A stretch of DNA of 64,000 bases. Origin: Leptodactylus fallax. Taxonomy: Eukaryota; Chordata; Amphibia; Anura; Leptodactylidae. The DNA is taken from NCBI GenBank assembly GCA_947044405.1, contig CAMRHE010000206.1, forward strand, positions 744,001 to 808,000, given 5' to 3'. The translations under genes and the position numbers were made by a program. Shown here in pieces: positions 24,601-36,600 of this stretch (position 1 is the first letter of the stretch; every line of letters starts with the position of its first letter). Below the pieces are notes generated by a model. That model was not told where the DNA came from. It saw only the letters and a list, made by a program, of their open reading frames with translations, and did no database searches.

Positions 24601-27600
24601 TGGCCAAGTTAAAGTCCAGACCTGAATCCAATTGAGAATCTGCGGAAAGAGCTGAAAACTGCTGTTCACAAACGCTCTCCATCCAACCTCACTGAGCTCG
24701 AGCTGTTTTCCAAGGAAGAATGGGCAAGAATTTCAGTCTCTCGATGCGCAAAACTGATAGACATACCCCAAGTGACTTGCAGCTGTAATCGCAGCAAAAG
24801 GTGGTGCTACAAAGTATTAACTTAAGGGGGCCGAATAATATTGCACGCCCCACTTTTCAGTTTTTTATTTTTTACAAAAATTTAAAATATCCAATAAATT
24901 TCGTTCCACTTCACGATTGTGTCCCACTTGTTGTTGACTCTTCACCAAAAAATTTTAATTTTATATCCTTATGTTTGAAGCCTGAAATGTGGCAAAAGGT
25001 TGAAAAGTTCAAGGGGGCCAAATACTTTCGCAAGGCACTGTAACTGTTTGTTCTTTTTACTAGTCTTCCATGAGCATCCACTTATTATACTCTGGAATCT
25101 GAGGAGAATTTTTCATCAACGAACCCCAAAACGTTTTGGGTTTTTGTCAAACCTGAAATCTTTGCAAAATTTGGCTGAAATCTGGGTTGAATTTGGGTTT
25201 GATCAGTTCGCTCATCTCTAGCAGTGAGTCATTCCAATGTCCAAAATCAGGGTGAGATTTAAATCGCTCCAGATTTTTAACACTCATTATTCTGACTAGT
25301 AAGAGTACATAGTTTAATTTCCTCTAAAATTAAATACATCACTCTAAGTGAATGTTGCTTATACTCTTCATTACACCTGAGCAAGAATGAATTGTTCCAC
25401 AGGTGATTTGCAGGCATCCCCTACAGTGGCTTGCAAATGTATTCATACCCTTTGAACTTTTTCACACTTTGTCACCATACAACCACAAACTTAAATGTAT
25501 TTTATTGAGATTTTAAGTGATAGACCAACACAAAGTAGCAGATAATTGTGAAGTGGAATTAAAATGATACATGGTTTTCAAAATTTTAATCAGATAAAAA
25601 TGAAAAGTGTGACCTGCAAAAGTATTCAGCCCCCTGTACTCTGATACCCCTAAATAAAATCCAGTGCAATCAATTGCCTTCAGAAGTCACTTAATTAGTT
25701 AATAGAGTCCAACTGTGTGTAATTTAGTCTCAGTATAAATACACCTGTTCTGTGAAGGCCTCAGTGGTTTGTTATAGAACACTAGTGAACAAACAGCATC
25801 ATGAAGACCAAGAAACTCACCAGACAGGTCAGAGATAAAGCTGTGGATAAGTTTAAAGCAGGTTTAGGTTATAAAAACAACCCAAACTTTGACCATCCCA
25901 AGGAGCACTGTTCAATCCATTATCCAATAATGCAAAAAGTATTCTACAACTACAAACCTACCAAGACATGGCGGTCCACCTAAACTTACAGATCGAGCAA
26001 GGAGAACACTGGTCCGAGAAGCAGCCAAAAGGCCCATGGTCACTCTGGAGGAGCTGCAGAAGTCCACAGCTTAGGTGGGAAAATCTATCCACAGGACAAC
26101 TATAAGTCGTGCACTCTGCAAATATGGCCTTTATGGAAAAGTGGCAATAAGAAAACCATTGTTGAAAGAAAGATATAAGAAGTGTCGTTTGCAGTTTGCC
26201 ACAAGCCATATAGGGGACACAGCAAACATGTGGAAGAAGGTGCTCTGGTCAGATGAGACCAAAAGTTTAACTTTTTGGCCTAAATGCAAAGCGCTATGTG
26301 TGGCGGAAAAGTAACACTGCTCATCACCCTGAACACACCATCCCCACTGTGAAACATGGTGGAGGCAGCATGATGCTGTAGTGAGGTTTTTCTTCAGCAG
26401 GGACAGGGAAGCTGGTCAGAGTTCATAGGAAGATAGATGGAGCTGAATATAGGGCAATCCTGGAAGAAAACTTGTTGGAGGTTGCAAAAGACTTGAGACT
26501 GTGTAAGCCGTGTACCGGGGTAGGCTCCCCAGGATACAGCGAGGTCACAAACAAAGGAAGCGACTCCAACTCAATTTAGTAAAAACAAGATTTTACTTAG
26601 TGTAGTAACACCCCTTTACCAAAAAAACACTCCCAACTATTTACATATACTCAGCCACTAAGCTGAGGCTCTGGTGTTGTACAGCGTGGTGCCCTCTAAT
26701 GTGCGGCTCCAATATACTCCAAGCTTTAACCTATCTGAAGGCTGCAACTAACCAGCCGCTTGTTACCTTTTTATCACCCTAGTCACAGGAACAATTCAAT
26801 GAGTTTGATAGGGGCACCGGCGGTATAACACAAGAGCTTACAAAATATCCCTATTCCCCCCAACCAAAGTACAACCAAGTAAATATAATAGTAGGTCAGC
26901 TTACAAGCCAAAGAAATGTGACAATGTATAAAATGTTGCTTCTAGACTTCCTCAAAAGCTCCTCTATGAGAGTTACAACTCAATAGAATTCTCTGAGTCC
27001 TTACTACCAAATAGGTAGCTAATTCACCAGTAGTGTGGCCTGTGAAGATGAGTATGCCTAACTATTCTAACTATTGGCCCTTACTCAGTCCCAAGCAAAA
27101 CAATGTAATGCGGTGCGTGCACGATTACTTATCTTACTGACCCGGGTCTGTTGGGTACCTTTAGCCTTTGTCTGGAACAGCTGAAAGCAGGGCTCATCCA
27201 GAAAACATGCGATGTCACTGACAGGGCCACTTCTCAGCCGGGTCCATGATAGCAATCTTCAACTTAGGATGCTGTCTGAACAAACCCTGGAACAATCTCT
27301 GCTTCAGCTCCACCTTGTTATATTTCTGCCACACATACTCTGCTCCTCCTTCTAGTTCCACCTCTGCAGAATAGGGTCTCTACATCACTATTCCAGGGAA
27401 TTACAGAATTACAGTCCTTCCCATTTCTGAGGTAACAGTGGCCTCTTGTGGTCAAACAATCAAATGTCAGTTTATAAAAAAAATAAACTTATTTACAGAA
27501 ACAGGTACATTCATAACATGAGGGATGTTTCCCCATCTTACCACTGGGAAGGAGATTCACCTTCCAGCAAGAGAATGACCCTAAACATACAGCCAAAGCT

Positions 27601-30600
27601 ATATTGAAACATACAGCCAGAGCTGTAAAACCATGTATCATTTTCGTTCCACTTCACAATTATCTGCTACTTTGTCTATCACTTAAAATCTCAAATACAT
27701 TTAAGTTTGTGGTTGTAAAGCGACAAAATGTGAAAAAGTTCAAAGGGTATGAATACTTTTGCAAGCCACTGTACCTCTCCGTCAGATAATAGAAAATGTA
27801 TATGCCTCAAGAATCTTGATATCCCACTTTTGTCTCAAATATGCCCCATTCAAATTATCCATCAGTCTATTGACCTCACAGCTAAACACCCCAGTCAATT
27901 TGGCATCATCAGCGTCACTTACGGTAGGTTCACACCTGCATTCGAGTTTCCATTCAGGGGGTCTGAAAAGGGCGAAAAATGCGGAAAGAAAAGCACTGCT
28001 TGCTGCACTTTTCTCTATGCATTTTTCAAGCGGAATGGGGAAAGGAATTCCCCAGCGGTGAGCAGGCACAGGTGTGAACCTAGCCTTAGTGTGAACTTCT
28101 TATGGAAACTTTGTAATTATTCTCTCAATAACTGAGTATAACATCCAATACAATTCCTCCAAACTTGATATGTATACCTCAACAGAAGGAGATGTAAGCC
28201 AGTTTGATGTCAATGCTGATATCAGAAAGAGGATGATCCTCTGTAAGGACTGAAGTAGTCATCTTGGCCTCAGAATAAGTGGTGCATGCCACAAGGCGTG
28301 CACTAATTCCCCTGTTGGGGTCAATGTGAGATAGGCCCTGCTGTGGCAGGGAGCATTGGATATCCTCCCTCAAACAGTAGGGAGCAGAGGAGTAGGCCAA
28401 AGCAAAATCAGAGAGGCCTGAGCTGAATTGGTGTGTGGCTGCGCTAAAGGTGAATGATGGCCACAGTGGTGGTGAATATTATGAAATGTTCCTGGGATGG
28501 TATGCTGCTAGGCACCTTGGCTGTGGTGACCAAACCATGGCTGGTAAAAGACTGCTTATGGTGAGCTGAGCCTTTAGAGAGCGAAAGATGGGTGCAGTTG
28601 TGACTGGTGAGTTTTGGTGTAACAGAGTGGCATTCAGTGGTACAAATTGTTAGATTCATTAAAACCCTACCCTACACCTCTATACTACCATGTCACTATT
28701 ACATAGTTTCAAAAGGCTTTCCTATCAGCATGTAAAATACAGTATCTGTCAAAAGTATGACTAACAAGACATGTTTTGTACAATATTGTATATAACCCAA
28801 TAACTTGTTAACCAAAGGTTTTATTTATTTGTGTTAATCCACCATCTTTCCTCAAGGTACATGTTCCAAAAACAAGACAGATGATTGTCGTCTTCCCGAT
28901 GGACATATAATCTCAAATTGTTCAGTCATGGCCTCTTACTGGACAAATAATTCTTTATCAACTCCAGGTTGTAACGTTTTTGCAACCATTCCTACCACTC
29001 CTACCAAGCCTACCACTCCTATCAAACCTACTACTCCCACTGCACCTGAATATGTTGCAACAACACCTTGCTATTACTCATATATATGTAACATCATTTC
29101 AAGCAAGTAAGTAATACTACTACTACCGTTACTACTATTACTACTTCTACTTCCAACAACAATAATAATAACTGGCTTGATCAAAACTTAAAACTAGACT
29201 CCACTTAAGCCTAAAAATAGGTATCAAGACAGTTTAGCCCAGTATAGCTTTTCCATATGGGTCCTTTTATATGGGACAATCAATTAATAATACAAGTGTT
29301 AATCAACAATATAAGTAAATTGCAAGGGTTTTAGGATAGATCATCAATATTAGATCAGAATGGGCCCAAATGTCATGCTCTGTACAGGTACAGCTCTATA
29401 CACTACAGTGGCCATGAATTGTTATGTAGTTCTCGATCATTCAGGTGAACAACACATTTTCTGATAATGATTATTTTTTGTCACTTCCATCCCTCTCCAT
29501 GAATTTTGGGTCAGTTCCCTTCTCCCTTTGCTAGGTAAAATACAGATCCCCTACAAAGCAGGATCCTTCACATATTTTCACCACCCAGTAGCAAAAGGGA
29601 TGGCACCAATCGGAATTGATCATTGGGCTCATTGGGCCCATCAGACCAGACAAAAGGATTCTGAGGGTCCACCCTTAAATAACTCCTAGGAAATAGACCA
29701 TAGTACCCTTCAAATTTGGATGTATTCTGAACATTATTGTGTTATAACCTTTGCCAACTAGGTGATCTTCTGATACTTTTGTGGGCTAGTTCGACACTGA
29801 CACAATTACTTAGCAGTCAGAAAGAAACTTAAAGGGGTTGTCCAGTTTCAGACCAATATTGAGAGACAAATGTTATTGTTTATTTAATGAAAAGTTATAG
29901 AATTTTCCTATATAATTTCTGTATCAATTCAATACAGTTTTCTAGCTCTCTGCTTGCTGTCATTCATTCTGTGCAGTCCATTTTCATGTGATATACTACG
30001 GTTCATGCTCATGTGATGGACACACAGGTGCACAGATTGTTACAGTCACAGCACAATAATCAGACATCTGGTAATAAGCTGTGCACTGGTATGTTCATCA
30101 AATGACCATGGACCATCTATCACATGACCATGGACCATCTATCACATGACCATGGACCATCTATCACATGACCATGGACTCATTTTTATCCATTGGTAGT
30201 AAACAAAGAATGACAGCAAGCAGAGATCTAGAAAACTGTGAGGAACTGAGAAAGCCTGGCCCACCAGAATACCAAAAGATCCCCTGGTGGGGCCAGGCTA
30301 TATCCAATAATGGTCCAGCAGACTACACACAAATTTGAAGGGTACTATGTTCTATTTCTTAGGCGTTATTGGAGGATGGGCTCTCAAAATCCTGTTATTT
30401 GGTGGGTCTAAGGAACCTTTGTCTGACACTGAGCTGTATGCTATAAATGCTATAAAATGCTATAATTTTCCTTTATTGGAAGCAATGTTGAAGTCTCAAG
30501 CTTAGCCCTCAGTACTGTCAGTCTCACCTGCATTTCTTATGTTCATCTTTTTTTTTATGACCTGGTCCATGCCATCAACTTGTTTGCTTTAAAGGGGTTG

Positions 30601-33600
30601 TCCGGGATAAATGGAAATCCCTACACTAATCTAAAGACCCTCCCCCTTCTACTTTCTAAATGACATAATTAATCAAAAATGTATATTTACCCATATTCCT
30701 GGGGCAGTCATGTGACCACCCCAGGAACATTTGCTGGTTATCCGGTAACGATCCGTTTCCCCGTTAAACAGAAACGGAACGTCACTACTACTCCTTCCCC
30801 CATCCACTTCTTCCTGTGGGATAGCTCCTCCCTCTTTTCTGACTGCGGGCATGTGCAATTGTACCAGCGCTGCTCTGTAGCCGATAATCCTCCTCTACTG
30901 CGAAGTTCCCACGTCTGTGCTGTAGAGGTGGATCATCACTGCAGAGCACAGAGCAGCACTGGGACTGCAGCGCGCGCCGGCAGTCAGAAAAGAAGGATGG
31001 GCCATTCCACAGGAAGAAGCCTGGAAGGAAGAGAGGTAAGTATATAATGGGATCAGGGGTTGGGTTGAGTAGTTTGGGAAGAGCAAGTAGTGGGCGGGAT
31101 AGCTAGAGAGATAGGGAGGGGGTGTATGGGAAGGAGGGCGAGAGGAGGGAGGGAGTGAGGAAGGGGGGGAGTGAGGTGAGAGGGAGTTAGATGAGGAAGT
31201 TACATAGCAGGAAGCTGAACCATTTAAACAAATGCAGAAGATACCAGGAGCTCCCAGAGACACCCAGAAATCATTCAAAACACTGCTAAAGGTATATGGT
31301 ATGTGTAAAGGTATGTGCATTTATTAACCCATTAATAGCACTAACAGACCTTTTTTTTAAAAAAAAACATTTTGTGCCTGTAAAACCCCTTTAAGCTCTT
31401 ATTGGTTACTCAGATACTTGCTAAACTTACAGTTTCTCATTACCACTAAAATTCTATACCTTAGATTACAAAATGTTACATTGTGTACTTAAAAGGAGTC
31501 TATCAGAAGTTTTGACCCCTTAAAACTGTTACAGCACTATTTAGTGGATGGGGAGAGCAGTGTAAATATACAGAGGGGTATGATCATGCAGTTTGCGGGA
31601 AAAAAAAAATGTTTTAAAGCTCCCAGTTCCATGATCACAACTTTCCAGGAGGCAGTCCTTTCATCTGCTGTTACCTGGACTCTCTGGGCTAAATGTATCT
31701 CAACCTAGAGCCATCATTCAGAGCAGAGTAGAGGGGCTGGAAAGCATTCAGTGCTTGGACACACATGAAGGGGAAGGCCTCCTGGACACTTGTATTTGTA
31801 AATTTGAGGGCATGAAAATGTGGATTCATTGGTTGTGACACCTGCATGATCATCACCCCAGGTATTTTTATACTATAGAACACTGGCAGCAGTTTTGAGG
31901 GGTTATATCTGTTGACTCTCCTAAAAATGTTAAATTTTTAAGAAAGTCAACAAGAGAATTTCATATAATAATTCTGAATTAAATTAGATTTTGGTTCTGT
32001 TTAAGTTTACAATTCATAAAACACTTAAACATTTACTGAAGTATGTTTTGTTGTCTTCATCAGGGTTTTCAATGACTGTCACAAAGTTGTTCCATATGAT
32101 GTATTTCTGAAAATATGTTTAGTAAGTGATTGCGACGAAGAAACTATGTGTGGTCAAGTGGCAACTTATGCATCGGTATGTAACTTTTTTGGAAAGTGCG
32201 CAAACTGGCGGCCAAATACCACATGTAGTAAGTGTTCATCTATTTTTTAATGACTTTATTATCATGTTGTCTCTAATATTATATTGTTGATGTTACTCAA
32301 CATGAAACTGGCTTTCTTTAATATTGATGACCTTTCCTTAGGATGGGAAATCAATATAACCCCATCTGATTGAAGGAGCCGGTGATGAGCAGTGGAATGT
32401 AAACCTGTGAACCCACTGGGCCAAATAATCGGTTTGACTTTGAGCTACTCCCCCAAAGGCTTTGTCTAAGCAACCCTCCCAGTGTTCACTCTTTAATCTC
32501 CATATTGGAATCTCTATTTCACTGCGAGAGGATTGCCAAGTCATTATTTCTTGGAGTGGTCCTGGTGTTATTGGCAGCTGGTGAGGGCCAATGAGACACT
32601 GATGCATAGTGAGGCACAATCATAATGAGGGACAAATGGTCAAGACAGGTGCAGTAGTCAAAGTAAAGTCAAGGTCAGAAATGGGAATCCAACGGAACAA
32701 AGACAGCAAGCAGGGGCAAGGTCAGTAGTGAGCCAGTCAATACTTAAGTCCGAATACATAAAAAAAAAAAACAGTCAAAACTTAGTAACAATGGACAGAA
32801 CCTAAATAGCTCTAAGAGCTCTGGGATTGACTGGGGATGCATACCCTTTACTCGAGAGAGAGAGATAGCCAACATGTGATCCCTCCTGCATTGTGTAATG
32901 GCTGTTCCTGATAATGCAGCTCAGTCCCATAGACATGAATCGGATGGAGCTGCTACCATGTTGATGAAGATGATGTCACCTAAAAAGACTGAAATTAGAG
33001 ATGGGTGAACCTCTAAAGATTAATTTACTTTCGGGTTGGGATGGTTTAGTCCAAAGATTTGTTTCGGCTGAACTTGTTCGGATAGAACCACATGTGAAAT
33101 TATTATACTCTGGAGTTTCTTCAGACCCCAGAGTATAATAGGTGGAGATTCAGAGGAGGTATAAAAAAATACTCAATTCTTCTGGACCTCCTTCGGTGTC
33201 TGGCACTTTTTCTGGGTCCTCTTCTGGCCTCTTCCAGCCTCCTGGGTGACATCATGCGCCTGGGGGTCACCGCTGATGCCTCTAGTAGCAATGCATAGCA
33301 AGAGTGATGACCTCTATAAACAGCTGATCATCCAGGATGCTGGGACTCAGATCTCCATTTGAATTAGAGCTAAGTTAAAGGTGGACACATCTGTATGCAT
33401 TGCAATTTGGCAAGTCAGTGTTTTTATATAGAATTGTTGTAGTTTATTTATGAAATGTTGCAATTTTGAAATTAAGTTCTCCACTCATCCAGTTATCTTT
33501 ACAGCTTTCCCAGGCCCAGGAAAGCTTCAGTGATGAGTGTTCATATAAGGACAGCTACCTCACTGGAGCGTCACAAGGAGGGATAAAGCAATTGGAAAGG

Positions 33601-36600
33601 GCATTGACAGAGGTGATCTGTCTACTCATGTACGGACAGATGCTCTATTCAGGGACCTCTAAAAATGTAGCAGTGTGTGTGATCTGTACCTACTACAGTT
33701 GGGGCTGCTGTCTGAAAACTATAGGGTGGGGAGGTACAGGAGTATCCCCCTTTACAGAGGCATAGATAAGGGTTCAGCACAGGGAAAACAAACACATCCA
33801 AGTGGGCTCCCACCTATATACTGTATAGTATCAGCAAAGACGTATAATCAACTAAAACATAACTTTTAATAAATAGCAAATAAAAAAATCTCCATTTATC
33901 AAATCCATCAAAAGGTACCTAGATAAATAGCACCAATTTAGTTATACATAGATCCCGGTTCGCCAGATCTATATAGAAAGGATATACAGAAATATCATAT
34001 GTAGAGATATCATATGTCATACCACACATACATCAGCATTAGCAGAGAAAAACTAAAAATAAATCAGTCCGATCTCACAACTCTGCTGGTTCATGTAGTT
34101 CGCCTGTATGTCAGGAGGTCATTCAGAAAGGGTGCTGGGTCCCATACATACCCTAACTCACCCTCAGTTCTCACCTCTAACTCCCATAACTCCCGACCTA
34201 ACAAGGGCAGTACCAGTGCAGCTGTCCCTAAATGTCCCGACGCACGTTTCACGGTGGAGAAACCGTTTATCAGGGAACCTATCTTCTGAGGAACTGGTAA
34301 TAAATAATGAATAATTAGGGTAAATCTCTAAACTCCAATAATGGAGGAGAAAAATACATGGTGGTCACTATCGTGTATGAACCACTTCACAAACAAAAAG
34401 CAACAGCCTCCTGACCACTACAGTAGTTGAGTCAGCGATCTAACTGCTCTGGTTGTAGCAAACGATGGTGGTAAAGCTACCTATCATCCATTGTGTTTAA
34501 ATACACCCCCCATACTTATTAATTATCTTTCACCTGCAGGTTCCACAGGTTAAATAGGGGGTGGGTGGCAATATCCACCCACGTGTATATGGTGCCGGTA
34601 TCCATAGTTACAATTAGCGCATGTGCGAGTGTGCGATGACGTCAACAGTGTACGCGAATACGCGATGACGTCACCACGCAGACGCCATAGCATCTTATTA
34701 GATACAGGTCTTAATCCATTGTATTGCGCATGTCCAGATGACGTTCAGATGACGTCATCACGCATGCGCAGTCACATAGGTGTGATTGATGTCTGAACTT
34801 ATTGTTTCTAATATCTCCCAGATGCTCACCTATCCTCCTTCTCAAGTCACAGTTTGTCTTGCCCACATATTGCTTTTGACATTTGCAGACTGCTCTATAG
34901 ATCACTCCTTTGGAGCGACATGTGATAAATTCTTTTATGATGAATTGTGTTTTAGACATAGAGTCCATAAATACTGAACCCGTTGCTAAGAAGGGAAAAG
35001 CCACGCACCCACTACATTTAAAACAGCCTTGGGGGGAAGTTTTAGGTTTTAGCCAAATGGATGGTTTTGGAGACACGAAATGGCTGTGGACCAGCATATC
35101 GGGCAAGGATCTACCCCTCCTGTATGTTACTTTAGGGTATGATCCAATTACCTGTTTTAAATCTGGGCCAGAAGTTAAAATGCCCCAATGTCTCTCCAAA
35201 ATTTTCCTGGCAGACTTAGCTCCATTATCGAAGGTTACTATGACTCTAACTTCATCCGCCTTGCCTAGATCTTTCTCTTTCTTAGCCAGTAGGGTAACCC
35301 TGTCTGTCCTACAAGTTTCTTGGTATGCACTCTTAAGGATAGTATCAGGGTAACCCCGCTCGTAAAATTTAATTCTTAAATCCTCCGCCTGTACAGTAAA
35401 ATCCTCAATGGAACTACAATTTCTCTTGATCCTAAAGTATTGTCCTTTAGGTATTCCCTTTTGAGGTGTAGGGGATGATGGCTTTCCCAGCGGAGGAGGG
35501 AGTAATACAAATATTATCACTGTACACTGACTATCTAGTTGTAGATACCAGCCCTGCACAGGGCTCTGCAGACAATTTAAGTGAATACAGCACAGGAAAC
35601 ATCTAGGTGACATTTAAGATTATAAACATTCACATTTCCCATCTGGACTAGACGACCATGACAACTTCTTTTGGTCGTGTCCCATGACTTGTCTCTTTGA
35701 AGCTTGCAACACAGATATTTTTGGCTCTCCAGTTTTCGAGACACCCATCCCACATTGTTCTCATCTACACAAAGTCCCTATCCTTCTGCTACTCACAATT
35801 ATAATATAAAATTCTATGGAAATTAAAAATACCCCCGTGTGCTTCTTTAAAATTATTAGCGCCCCTCAATTAATGTCCCCTAATTAATGTTTTTACAGCA
35901 GCCCAGGGGTTGGCCACACAAAGTGAGTGGGCCCAGGGCTGCCAACCTCCTGATCCCCTGCCAGTTATGCCTCTGCTCCTGTACAGTGTGATATGTTACA
36001 ACCTTCTATTGGAGATGTGTGCCAGGATTCCTCACATATGAATATGAATTTTGCACCAAAATCTGGGTCAAGTCCATAGACTCTATGCGTTTTATGCATG
36101 TGAATGGGGTTTTCTCAACCTTGTTCACAAGCAAAGGAAACAAATTGTAGCATATAACTTAATTCTGTAGATCCTGCACAGAAAAACCTAGAATTAGCCC
36201 CAGTGAATGGCCCAGCAGCACCTCTGCATCAAATATCCTTTTTATGCTGATGTGCGGACATACTCTCACTGGGTGATGGTAGATTTTATTATAAATTAAA
36301 TTGTAGTTTTTAATTTATGAACAATAATGAATATTGGAGTAGATAATCTCCTTTTTGGAAGATTTTCTGATACAAACAGAATGTTTTTTTGTGCTGACTT
36401 TTCTGCTTATTAACTACAATGTCCAGTTATTCAATGTTAGGATTGCAAATCTATCATTCATTTATTCATCTATTTATTTACAGTTTTTAAATGTCCTGTT
36501 CCAAAAATTTATAAACCCTGCGGCAGTATTCAGCAGCCTACTTGCATTTCAAGGTACGAATGGCCATAGTTTCATATTTTTTCTTTCCACAAATTATATA

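Larger units (their letters stand above)
23139..25225. repeat. Palindromic repeat split by a Tc1 insertion
   Basis: Left half 23139-23420 (AGATTATAATAAGTGGAGGC, AAAAATAACAAACAG) and right half 25041-25225 (CTGTTTGTTCTTTTTAC, CCACTTATTATACTCTGG, GTTCGCTCATCTCTAG) are inverted relatives. Uninterrupted family members lie at 48480-48920 and in part at 33095-33260 and 59888-60215. Confidence 0.65.
33755..35975. mobile_element. TIR element (CAGAGGCATAG ends) interrupted by a Penelope-like insertion
   Basis: Ends CAGAGGCATAGATAAGGGTTC and CAGTTATGCCTCTGCTCC match the termini of the element at 60808-62821. Interior blocks GCTCTGCAG, GTGAATACAG and CATGACAACTTC also match 60940-61060. Sequence from about 33825 to 35515 is foreign to that family and is the Penelope-like element. 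Confidence 0.65.

Noticed and set aside
33466..33765. 99-codon open frame near 33500 considered as an extra mucin exon
   Set aside because: Cys spacing does not fit any mucin module and exons 9 and 10 join in phase without it.
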